Shown: piece after piece, positions 39,785-47,080 of the stretch
How the letters are laid out: each line of letters opens with the position of its first letter
Numbering within the stretch: the stretch's first letter is position 1
Assembly: GCA_013389015.1 (NCBI GenBank)
Contig: JACAEE010000034.1
Span: forward strand, 1 to 64,000
Origin: Hydrogenophilaceae bacterium
Lineage (GTDB): Bacteria > Pseudomonadota > Alphaproteobacteria > Caulobacterales > Aquidulcibacteraceae
Direction of reading: 5' to 3'
Length of the DNA: 64,000 nucleotides
Made by a program: the position numbers and the translations under genes
Notes under the pieces: generated by a model
Seen by the model: the letters and a program-made list of their open reading frames with translations, nothing else
The model's database searches: none
What the model was told of the DNA's origin: nothing

Positions 39785-40027
39785 ATGACCAAGCCTACTC
39801 CTGAGCAATTCTCCATCGCCGGCCGCCGCGTCCTGCACGTGCCCACGGGCGCGCGGATCGACTTTCCAGTCGCCCAGCCGTGGACGAGCAACGGCTACTC
39901 GCTCTGCGAGATCTTCATCGGCCGCGCCGATAGCGCCCTCGAGAACGGCGATTTCTATCGCGTCAGCGACATCATCGATGAGGCCCGCCGGCTGATGCTC
40001 GCCCGCGCCCAGGAGCGCGCGGCCTGA
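39785..40027 (+). CDS. Small hypothetical protein (80 residues)
   Basis: 80 residues from ATG 39785; the track ORF begins upstream in the terminator. It begins MTKPTPEQFSIAGRRVLHV and includes a compact aromatic segment (QPWTSNGYSLCEIFIG), then two short helices (DFYRVSDIIDEARRLMLARAQERA). No signal peptide or membrane helix. It lies between the XRE regulator's terminator and hisN, preceded by the possible CtrA box. I do not recognise it. Confidence 0.6.
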   Translation: MTKPTPEQFSIAGRRVLHVPTGARIDFPVAQPWTSNGYSLCEIFIGRADSALENGDFYRVSDIIDEARRLMLARAQERAA

Positions 40028-40075
40028 CATCGCCTCTTGGGGGCGGCGCGCCTTCCGGGCTAGAACCCTCGACGC

Positions 40076-40918
40076 ATGCCGAGCGCCGCCGATCTCGCCG
40101 CTTTCCGCGCCTTCGCCGACGCGCTCGCCGACGCCGCCCGCGCAGCGATCCTGCCCCATTTCCGCGCCGACGTCGCGATCACCGCAAAGGACGGCCCGCG
40201 CGGCGGCTTCGATCCCGTCACCGCCGCCGATCACGCCGCCGAGCAATCCATCCGTAGGCTGATTGAAGAACGCTATCCCGATCACGGAATCATCGGCGAG
40301 GAGTTCGGCGAGAAGCCCGCGCGCTCGCCCTATCGCTGGGTGCTTGATCCCATCGACGGCACGCGCGCCTTCATCGCCGGCCTGCCGCTCTGGGGCGTGC
40401 TGATCGGGCTCACTTTCGAGAACCGGCCGATCCTGGGCGTCATCGACCAGCCCTATATCGGAGAGCGCTTCCTGGGCTGGACGACGGCGGGCGCGCGCGG
40501 CGCGACGCTGACCACCGCCGCCGGCGCGGCGCCGCTCAAGACCCGCGCTTGCGAAACGCTCACCAACGCCATCATCGCCACCACCGACGCGAAGCTCTTC
40601 GACGGCGCCGAAGCCGGCGGCTTCGAGCAAGTGCGCCAGACCGCCAAGCTCGCCCGCTATGGCTGCGACTGCTACGCCTACGCCATGGTCGCGCTCGGCG
40701 GAATCGACCTTGTGATCGAAAGCGGGCTGGCGCCGTGGGACGTCGCCGCGCTCGTGCCGGTGATCGAAGGCGCCGGCGGCGAAGTCACCGACTGGCGCGG
40801 CCGCGCGCTCACGCCTGACTTCTTCGCGCAACCGAACGCGCGCGCCCAGATCGTCGCCGCTGGCGATCCGCGCCCACGCGACGAAGCGCTCGTCGCGCTC
40901 CGCCGCGCGGCGAAATAG
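40076..40918 (+). CDS. hisN: Inositol monophosphatase family, histidinol-phosphatase-like
   Basis: 280 residues. The family's metal motifs are present: GIIGEEFGEKP, WVLDPIDGTRAFIAGLPLWG (DPIDGT, the two Asp of the metal site) and the C-terminal WDVAALVPVIEGAGGEVTDW. The active-site loop RAFIAGLPLWGVL matches the HisN-type histidinol-phosphatases of actinobacteria and alphaproteobacteria better than classical inositol monophosphatases. If so it dephosphorylates histidinol phosphate in histidine synthesis. No other his gene is adjacent; an inositol-phosphatase role remains possible. Confidence 0.8.
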   Translation: MPSAADLAAFRAFADALADAARAAILPHFRADVAITAKDGPRGGFDPVTAADHAAEQSIRRLIEERYPDHGIIGEEFGEKPARSPYRWVLDPIDGTRAFIAGLPLWGVLIGLTFENRPILGVIDQPYIGERFLGWTTAGARGATLTTAAGAAPLKTRACETLTNAIIATTDAKLFDGAEAGGFEQVRQTAKLARYGCDCYAYAMVALGGIDLVIESGLAPWDVAALVPVIEGAGGEVTDWRGRALTPDFFAQPNARAQIVAAGDPRPRDEALVALRRAAK

Positions 40919-40955
40919 TCCGCACCGCAGCGTCGCATCACCCGCGCGCCGAGGG

Positions 40956-40985
40956 TTGACAGCGCATGTCCCTTGATCCCTATCC
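40956..40985 (+). promoter_or_regulatory. Dedicated promoter of the ATPase/membrane-protein pair
   Basis: A perfect TTGACA (40956) is followed by a 17-18 bp spacer and CTATCC/CCTATC, giving a predicted start about 15 nt before ATG 41006. The pair therefore has its own short-leader promoter. Confidence 0.55.
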
Positions 40986-41005
40986 CGGGGGCGTTGGGAG
41001 TGAGT

Positions 41006-42631
41006 ATGTTTGCTGACATTCCAAGCGACGTCGCCGGCTATTTCAAGCCCGAAATGCCCCTCGGTCCAACCAAGGGCGAAAACATAAAGTCCAGCGCCGC
41101 GGCGGCGTTCCTGCTTCGCTTGGAGAATGCGGCGTTCGCTGGAATCGCCACACGCGCTTCAGTCCTGATTGGCCGTCGCGGCGCAGGCAAGAGCGTTCTG
41201 TTGCGCAGCTTCACCAACAGCTATGAGATCGCGAGCCACGTCGAAGCCTACCTTCATGAGGCCGACATCCGCCGCCTCATCCGTTCGCAGAACGAGTTCA
41301 CCCAGAAGTACGACATCGTCCTGACGTTGGATAAGCCTGACGAAGCGACGTCAGTCGTCAAGGAGATCGTGCAAGAGGGTCTGTTTACTCCCGAGCACGC
41401 TGCACGCATCTGGGAGGAGCGTTTATGGACCCATGTCCTGCGCGCGCTGGTCCTGGACAAGAAACTGTGGCCGAGGCTCCAGCCGCAGCGGCGCCAGCTG
41501 CTCGGTCTGCTCGACAAGACTGGACTCTTCGACAGGCGCCACCAGCCGGACCTGGCCGCGCTGATCAAAGCCGCCCAAGAGGAAGTGTCCACATCGAGCC
41601 TCGTCGATTTCGCCAAGGACTGCGTCCACGACCATGACATCCAGATCCTCGCCATCATCGACTCGATGGAGGAATACGATGTCCAGAACCCCGCGATGGT
41701 GCGCGCCATCGGCGGTCTCCTGCAGCTCGTCGGCTCGCTCACATCGCCCGCGAACGGCTCGGTGCACATCAAGATCTCGCTTCCCTCCGAAATCTATCCG
41801 CTCATCGCCGAATCGTCGAACATCGGCAAATACTACATTAACTCGGAACTGATCCGATGGCAGCCGGTCGAGCTGATGCGCATCCTTGCTCATCGCTACC
41901 TCACCGGTCTGCATTTCCTGAACTACCCCGCTTTCAACGATCTCTGGATCAAGTACAACAAGAGCCTGTTCAAGGATCGTGACCGCTTGCGCGCGTTTTG
42001 GGACGAGTGCTTCGGCTCTCACCTCACCAACGAGGCCGGTCACCCCGAAAGCGCTATTCTCTTCATCCTGCGCCACACCCAGCTCCTTCCCCGGCAACTG
42101 ATCAACTTCGTGCAGGCTCTGATCAAGAGGTCGTTCGACAGCACCGGCTCATACGAGCGCCTGGACCCGACGCTCCTTGCGGATCGCGAACTCATCACCA
42201 ACGCCGCCGACTACATTCAGAAGGAGGTCGCGTTCGGCTACAAATACGTCTACCCGAAGACCGTCGACGTCTGGCGCATGATCCTTCCCCGTTGCGATGT
42301 GATCACAAGCTACGGAGAGCTGCAGAGCCGCTACACCAACAGCTCGGTCCGAGGGCTGGGTCACGAATACTGCATGGCGTTTCACAACTTCATCCGCGCC
42401 ATGGTGGAGATGGGCGTGTTCGGCATCGTGGTCGACGACCACTCGAGCGATCGCTACATCAAGGCCGCTTTCGAATATAATCGCGGCACCGAGATCGCTC
42501 TCGACGAAGGCACCAAGCTCGCAATGCACCCCGTTTTCAGCGCCCGCCACATGACCGACCCGGCGAAGCGCGCCGCGCCGGGCCGCGCCATCTTGCCGAT
42601 CGGCTCCTTCGACGGACTCGAGGACTCGTGA
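41006..42631 (+). CDS. P-loop ATPase of uncertain family (STAND/AAA-like)
   Basis: 541 residues from ATG 41006, with GGGAG upstream. The Walker A motif VLIGRRGAGKSVLLRSF lies at residues 54-70, Walker B ILAIIDSMEEYDV near 214-226, and an arginine-rich segment RWQPVELMRILAHRYL plausibly acts as a sensor. The N-terminal leader (about 50 residues) and the large helical C-terminal half have no assigned domain. No transmembrane helix. Base composition looks a little lower in GC than its neighbours. It overlaps the next small membrane gene by GTGA, so the two are translationally coupled, as in effector/sensor modules. Defence or stress signalling is inference only. Confidence 0.7.
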   Translation: MFADIPSDVAGYFKPEMPLGPTKGENIKSSAAAAFLLRLENAAFAGIATRASVLIGRRGAGKSVLLRSFTNSYEIASHVEAYLHEADIRRLIRSQNEFTQKYDIVLTLDKPDEATSVVKEIVQEGLFTPEHAARIWEERLWTHVLRALVLDKKLWPRLQPQRRQLLGLLDKTGLFDRRHQPDLAALIKAAQEEVSTSSLVDFAKDCVHDHDIQILAIIDSMEEYDVQNPAMVRAIGGLLQLVGSLTSPANGSVHIKISLPSEIYPLIAESSNIGKYYINSELIRWQPVELMRILAHRYLTGLHFLNYPAFNDLWIKYNKSLFKDRDRLRAFWDECFGSHLTNEAGHPESAILFILRHTQLLPRQLINFVQALIKRSFDSTGSYERLDPTLLADRELITNAADYIQKEVAFGYKYVYPKTVDVWRMILPRCDVITSYGELQSRYTNSSVRGLGHEYCMAFHNFIRAMVEMGVFGIVVDDHSSDRYIKAAFEYNRGTEIALDEGTKLAMHPVFSARHMTDPAKRAAPGRAILPIGSFDGLEDS

Positions 42632-42999
42632 TCCTCGTTTCGCTCATCTCGCTGGCGGGGATGATTGTGTTCGGCGCGCTCGCCCACATGCATCACGACC
42701 CCGCGCAAATGACCATGGCCGGCGGTTGGGTTGCGGTCGTCTCCTCCATCGGCGCGCTCCTCGCGCTGCGATCAGAGCGCAGCGAGCGCCGCCACGTCTA
42801 CTCCATCCGCCGCCTCCTGCGCCTCAGCGTGCGCCCGGTGGCCGTAGAACGCATTGACGCCGGGCTCTCCGAGCGCAACGACAATCGCGCCCAGATTCTG
42901 ATCATTCTCGCTATTCTCGGAAACTCTCTGCAGGCGTTCGCCGAGCCGGCGCTGATGCTGGTGGACGCCGTGGCGGCCTGGCTGGGCGTGAGCGCCTGA
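42628..42999 (+). CDS. Small membrane protein coupled to the P-loop ATPase
   Basis: 123 residues from a GTG overlapping the ATPase stop. Two N-terminal hydrophobic helices (LVSLISLAGMIVFGALAHM, then a second around GWVAVVSSIGALLAL) are followed by a basic, charged stretch rich in Arg (RSERSERRHVYSIRRLLRL) and a C-terminal hydrophobic segment (ILIILAILGNSLQAF...LVDAVAAWLG). Probable inner-membrane protein with a cytoplasmic loop. It is not a known family to me; its coupling to the ATPase suggests one functional unit. Confidence 0.6.
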   Translation: MILVSLISLAGMIVFGALAHMHHDPAQMTMAGGWVAVVSSIGALLALRSERSERRHVYSIRRLLRLSVRPVAVERIDAGLSERNDNRAQILIILAILGNSLQAFAEPALMLVDAVAAWLGVSA

Positions 43000-43036
43000 A
43001 GCGATGCAGTTCACGCGATCGAAGGGAGAGAGACGC

Positions 43037-44470
43037 ATGAGCGACCTGGTCAGCAAATCCGCGCGCGCGATGATCGAGAATCTCGTCGCCAAGCGCGTCT
43101 CGGCGCGCGAGCTGCTCGACGCCCACGTCGCCCGCTGCGAAGCCGTCAATCCCAAGCTCAACGCCGTCGTCGCCACCGATCTCGATCGCGCGCGGCGCGA
43201 AGCGCAAGCCATCGATGACGCGCGCGCCAGAGGCGAGGCGCTGGGCCCGCTCGCCGGCCTGCCGATGACGGTCAAGGACTGCTTCGATGTCGACGGCCTG
43301 CCTTCCGTCGCCGGCAATCCTGCATTCGCGGACCGTCCCAAGGCCTGCCCCGACGCCGATGTGGTCAAGACCGCGCGCGCGGCCGGCGCGATCGTGTGGG
43401 GCAAGACCAACGTGCCGCTGATGGCGAGCGACGTGCAGAGCTTCAATGCGGTCTACGGGACGACCAACAATCCCTATGACCTCGCGCGCACGCCTGGGGG
43501 CTCCTCCGGCGGCGCGGCCGCGGCGCTCGCGGCGCACATCACGCCGCTCGAGATCGGCTCCGACATCGGCGGCTCGCTGCGCCATCCCGCGAACTTCTGC
43601 GGGGTCGCTTCGCTCAAGCCCACTTGGGGCCGGCTCTCGCTGGACGGGCATGTCCCGCCGCCGCCCGGCGTGCGCATGGAGACCGACCTCGCCGTCTCCG
43701 GCCCGATGGCGCGCGACATCGCCGATCTGCGCCTGTTCTACGACGTCCTTCGCGGCGCGCCTTCGCCCACCCGCTCCATCAAGGGCGCACGCATCGCTCT
43801 GTGGACGGACGAACCGGAGTTTCCGCTCGCAGCCGACGTGCGCGCGGCCATCGAGGACGCGGGCGCGGCGCTGGCGCGGCAAGGCGCGGCCGTCACGCCG
43901 ATCGCTGCGCCCGTCGACGTCACGCAGCTCATGGATTCCTACTTCACGATCCTGATCTCGATCATCTCGGCAGGCTTGCCGGAGCCCATCTACGCGGCGA
44001 TGGAGGCGGCCCGGCCGGCCTCTCTGGAAGCGATGAAGGCCGGCGCGAGCCGCTACAGCCAAGCGGGCTACATCGTCGCCTCCACGCCGCCCTACCGCGA
44101 CGTGGCCGCCGCCCGCTATGTCCGCCAGACCCTGAAGGACAGGGTCGCGGGTTTCTTCGCCGAAGGCTGGGACGCGATCCTGGCGCCGATCAGCACCGTG
44201 CCCGCCTTCCCGCATGATCATGAGCCGCAGCAAACGGCGCGCCGGCTGGCGTGCGACGGCCGCGCGGTCGAGTATCTTCACATCCTCGACTGGATCGCGC
44301 TGGCGACGGCGCTGCATTTGCCGGCCGTCGCCGCACCCGTCAGCCGCACGCGCGCGGGCCTGCCTATCGGCGCCCAGATCATCACACGCTGGGACGACGA
44401 AGCCCGCGCCCTCGATCTCGCCGAAGCGCTCGAACGCGAGATCGGCGCGCTGCCTCAACCTGCGCTCTGA
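43037..44470 (+). CDS. Amidase (amidase signature family)
   Basis: 477 residues from ATG 43037, with GGGAGAGAG upstream. The Ser-cisSer-Lys triad is visible: the lysine in MTVKDCFDVDG, and GGSSGGAAAALAAHITPLEIGSDIGGSLRHPANFCG (signature Ser residues in GGSSGG and GSDIGGS). Length and order match amidases such as acylamide hydrolases and the GatA-like group, but no GatC or GatB is present, so it is a free-standing amidase hydrolysing a small or peptide amide. It has a short gap after the ATPase/membrane pair and may be unrelated. Confidence 0.9.
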   Translation: MSDLVSKSARAMIENLVAKRVSARELLDAHVARCEAVNPKLNAVVATDLDRARREAQAIDDARARGEALGPLAGLPMTVKDCFDVDGLPSVAGNPAFADRPKACPDADVVKTARAAGAIVWGKTNVPLMASDVQSFNAVYGTTNNPYDLARTPGGSSGGAAAALAAHITPLEIGSDIGGSLRHPANFCGVASLKPTWGRLSLDGHVPPPPGVRMETDLAVSGPMARDIADLRLFYDVLRGAPSPTRSIKGARIALWTDEPEFPLAADVRAAIEDAGAALARQGAAVTPIAAPVDVTQLMDSYFTILISIISAGLPEPIYAAMEAARPASLEAMKAGASRYSQAGYIVASTPPYRDVAAARYVRQTLKDRVAGFFAEGWDAILAPISTVPAFPHDHEPQQTARRLACDGRAVEYLHILDWIALATALHLPAVAAPVSRTRAGLPIGAQIITRWDDEARALDLAEALEREIGALPQPAL

Positions 44471-44501
44471 GCCCCCTTCTCCCCTCGCGCCGTCGAGGGG
44501 C

Positions 44502-45437
44502 CTATTTCCCGGGGACTACGCGCTGAACAAGCGCATCAAACGCGTCCCAGAACGGCTTCTGGCGATCGTCCGTCTCCATCATGATTTCGTGCATCGCGCC
44601 TGGGATGACGATGTGCGTCGCGTTCGGCAGTTGCGCGACGACGCGCGCATGCGCCGCGTTGTCGACCAGCTTCTCCTCCTCCGCCGTCGCCACCAGCACA
44701 GGCATGGCGAGGGGCTTCAGCGCGCCTGGCTTCTGGAAACCGGCCATCACGCCCGCCGCAGAGGCCGCCCAGCCGATCGTCGGCCCCGCGAGCGCGAGCT
44801 TCGGCTCCTTTTCGATCAAGTCCATCGCGCGCTTGTGGCGCGCCGCGTCATGCGTGACGGGATTGCCTTCGAACGGCTCGCGCGACCAGGCCTTGGTCGC
44901 GCCCGGCGCATAGGCCTTGCCGAAGCCCAGCGCTGCGGCGGCGCGCGCCGCATTGAGCGCGGATCCCTTGAGCGCGGCGATCCCCCACATCGGCGCGGAG
45001 AACACGGCGCCTTCCACCGTGAGATACCTCTTCTGCAGCGCAAGCAGCGAAAGCGCCCCGCCCATCGAATGCGCGAGCAGAATGTGCGGCCGCGGGAGAC
45101 GGTCCGCGTTGCGGCGCACCGCTTCGCCAAGATCGCGCGCAGCGCGATCGAAATCGCCGATATGGCCCTTCTCCTGTTCGCGCGTTTCGCGATCGGAGAG
45201 GCCTTGGCCGCGCCAATCGATGCACATCACGGCGAACCCGCGCGCCTGAAGCTTGGCGATCGTCTCGAAATACTTCTCGATGAACTCCGTGCGCCCGGGA
45301 CACAGGATGATCGAGCCGCGGGCCGCGCCCTGCGCCGGCGCCGTCATCGTGCGGATCTCGAGCCCGCCGACGCCCTTGAAGCGCTGTTCGCGCGCGCCTT
45401 CTGGAACGGGGTTTCCGGGAATCTCGACGAAGCTCAT
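44502..45437 (-). CDS. Alpha/beta hydrolase, lysophospholipase/monoacylglycerol-lipase-like
   Basis: 311 residues from ATG 45437. The motifs follow the family: CPGRTEFIEKYFETIAKLQARGFAVMCIDWRGQGLS, nucleophile elbow LLAHSMGGALSLL, an acidic residue in MPVLVATAEEEKLVDNAAH and a late histidine in PGAMHEIMMETD. It is a serine hydrolase probably acting on acylglycerols or lysophospholipids. Translationally coupled (ATGA) downstream of an exported methyltransferase-like lipoprotein, which is an unusual combination. No signal peptide. Confidence 0.85.
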   Translation of the reverse strand: MSFVEIPGNPVPEGAREQRFKGVGGLEIRTMTAPAQGAARGSIILCPGRTEFIEKYFETIAKLQARGFAVMCIDWRGQGLSDRETREQEKGHIGDFDRAARDLGEAVRRNADRLPRPHILLAHSMGGALSLLALQKRYLTVEGAVFSAPMWGIAALKGSALNAARAAAALGFGKAYAPGATKAWSREPFEGNPVTHDAARHKRAMDLIEKEPKLALAGPTIGWAASAAGVMAGFQKPGALKPLAMPVLVATAEEEKLVDNAAHARVVAQLPNATHIVIPGAMHEIMMETDDRQKPFWDAFDALVQRVVPGK

Positions 45438-46324
45438 GGCGCGCTTTCCGCTGCTTCCGGCTCTGCGGTCGTTTCCGGCTTGCGGAACTTGAGCGTCATG
45501 CGGTCGCTCTCGCCGATTTCGATATAGGGCGCGCTGTCGAATTGCGGATTGTCGGGCTCGCCGAGGGGGGCTGTGCGCAATTCCGGAGGCAGCGTCCACA
45601 CTCCGAAGGGATGATCGCGATCGTCTTTGGGGTTGGCGTTGATGTCCTCCGCGCCGACGAAATCGAGCCCCGCCTCGCTCGCCAGCGCCTTGACGTACGC
45701 CTCCTGCACATAGCCGTCGCGGGCGAGCGGATCGGGATCGCCGGTGGAGGCGGCGCGATGCTGCTCGACGCCAAGCACCCCGCCAGGACGCAAGCACGCG
45801 GCGATGTCGCGGAACGCCTTTTCCGCGAAACCTGCGGCGATGAAGGTGTGGACATTGCGCGCCACGATCGCAAGATCGACGCTATTGGCCGCGGTGATCG
45901 GCCCGCTCTCGGCGTCGAGCACGGCGTGTTCGATGATCCCGAAGCGCGCGCGGTCGGCGAACCGGCGCGCCAGCGCATCCATGGTTTCACGCTGCGCCGG
46001 CGTGGCGGTGGAGCGGTCCCACTCCGCCACGATCAGGCGTCCGTCGGTCGCACGCAGATAGGGCGCCAGGATTGAGGTATACCAGCCGCGGCCGGGATAG
46101 ACCTCAAGCACGGTCATTCCCGGCGCCAGCCCCCAGAAGCGCAGCGTATCGAACGGGTGGCGGTAGCGGTCGCGCTCGGGCTCGAGCCGCCAGGGCCCCG
46201 CGATCGCCCATTCGAGCGTCCCCTCGACGCCCGCCGCGCCCTTCTCGGAGCCGCCGCACGCCGCGAGCGGCGCGCCCGCCAAGACCGCCATCGCGCCGCG
46301 TCGGGTCCAGGTCTGTTCCCTCAT
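45434..46324 (-). CDS. Exported methyltransferase-like lipoprotein
   Basis: 296 residues from ATG 46324. The N-terminus MREQTWTRRGAMAVLAGAPLAACGG has an Arg-Arg pair (Tat-like) and a lipobox (LAAC), so it is probably exported and lipid-anchored. The mature part is a class I methyltransferase fold (VLEVYPGRGWYTSILAPYLR, GRLIVAEWD, VDLAIVARNVHTF). This matches the COG4798-type predicted methyltransferases, which are known to carry signal peptides. SAM is not expected in the periplasm, so a catalytic role is uncertain. It is the first gene of a two-gene unit. Confidence 0.8.
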   Translation of the reverse strand: MREQTWTRRGAMAVLAGAPLAACGGSEKGAAGVEGTLEWAIAGPWRLEPERDRYRHPFDTLRFWGLAPGMTVLEVYPGRGWYTSILAPYLRATDGRLIVAEWDRSTATPAQRETMDALARRFADRARFGIIEHAVLDAESGPITAANSVDLAIVARNVHTFIAAGFAEKAFRDIAACLRPGGVLGVEQHRAASTGDPDPLARDGYVQEAYVKALASEAGLDFVGAEDINANPKDDRDHPFGVWTLPPELRTAPLGEPDNPQFDSAPYIEIGESDRMTLKFRKPETTAEPEAAESAP

Positions 46325-46380
46325 CGGCCGGACATTGCCCTGCGTCGCCGCAAAGTCAAAAACCCTGGTTGCGGCGGGGC

Positions 46381-46406
46381 CTTGAACCGCCCATTTCCGC
46401 GCCCAT
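46381..46406 (+). promoter_or_regulatory. Heat-shock sigma factor (RpoH-type) promoter of hsp20
   Basis: CTTGAA (46381-46386), a 15-bp spacer and CCCAT (46402-46406) match the sigma-32 pattern of alphaproteobacteria. It is followed by a leader of about 127 nt that ends at the hsp20 start. Confidence 0.7.
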
Positions 46407-46412
46407 CTCAGC

Positions 46413-46540
46413 TGCGCATGGCGCTCCGGAGAGGCCATGCGGACGGATCGGTCGCCTTGTCTGGGGCCGGACCGTTCCCCGATGCGGCCGCCCGGATAGC
46501 GGTCGCCTTCATGTCGCTGGCGTTTGAGAAAGGACATGTC
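46413..46540 (+). promoter_or_regulatory. ROSE-type RNA thermometer in the hsp20 leader
   Basis: The 3' hairpin pairs CATGTC-G-CT (46510-46518) with AGGACATG (46531-46538), leaving a bulged G opposite the AGGA ribosome site. This is exactly the U(C/U)GCU feature that defines ROSE elements. A separate stem GCATGGC/GCCATGC lies further upstream. It should mask the ribosome site until heat melts the helix, and it explains why the ATG at 46511 is unlikely to be the start. Confidence 0.75.
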
Positions 46541-47002
46541 ATGGCTCAGGATCTTTCCCCCCTCTACCGCACCCTCGTCGGCTTCGACCGGATTTCGAGC
46601 TTGCTCGATCAGGCCGCGCGCCTGGACGGCGCTCCGGGCTACCCGCCCTTCAATATCGAACAGACCGACGAGAACGCCTTCCGCATCGAGCTGGCCGTGG
46701 CCGGCTTCGGCGAGGAGGACCTCTCGATCGAGTACAAGCAGAACATGCTGGTGGTCTCCGGCCGGAAGGCCCCGGTCGAAGAAGGCCGCCGCTACCTGCA
46801 CCGCGGCATCGCCGAGCGCAGCTTCGAGCGCCGGTTCGGCCTCGCAGACCATGTGCGCGTCGACAAGGCGCGCCTCGAGAACGGCCTCTTGACCATCGAT
46901 CTGGTGCGCGAACTGCCTGAAGCGCTCAAGCCCCGCAAGATCGAGATCGGCGCGGCGCCAAAGGCCAAGACCCGCGTCGTCGCCAACGACGAAGCCGCGT
47001 AA
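46541..47002 (+). CDS. Small heat-shock protein (Hsp20/IbpA type)
   Basis: 153 residues from ATG 46541, chosen because the ROSE hairpin exposes this site; the longer ORF runs through the leader. The N-terminus DLSPLYRTLVGFDRISSLLD is like IbpA. The alpha-crystallin domain follows, with NAFRIELAVAGFGEEDLSIEY and the A-x-x-x-NGLL motif (ARLENGLLTIDL), ending in a basic tail. It holds unfolding proteins in solution during heat stress. Control combines a sigma-32 promoter and an RNA thermometer. Confidence 0.92.
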   Translation: MAQDLSPLYRTLVGFDRISSLLDQAARLDGAPGYPPFNIEQTDENAFRIELAVAGFGEEDLSIEYKQNMLVVSGRKAPVEEGRRYLHRGIAERSFERRFGLADHVRVDKARLENGLLTIDLVRELPEALKPRKIEIGAAPKAKTRVVANDEAA

Positions 47003-47025
47003 CCTCCCTCACCGTCCAACAGATT

Positions 47026-47053
47026 GGCGGCGCGCCTTCGCAAGCGCGCCGCC
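47026..47053. terminator. Strong hairpin between hsp20 and the M20 peptidase gene
   Basis: GGCGGCGCGC-cttcgcaa-GCGCGCCGCC is a perfect 10 bp stem between two converging genes. It lacks a T-tract, so termination is plausible but not certain in either direction. Confidence 0.45.
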
Positions 47054-47080
47054 GCTTCGCGTCGCCGCAACAATGCGGGG

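Noticed and set aside
46511-46540. ATG at 46511 as a start for hsp20
   Set aside because: It lies inside the 5' arm of the ROSE hairpin; the AGGA site is downstream and fits the ATG at 46541, which also matches IbpA-type N-termini.
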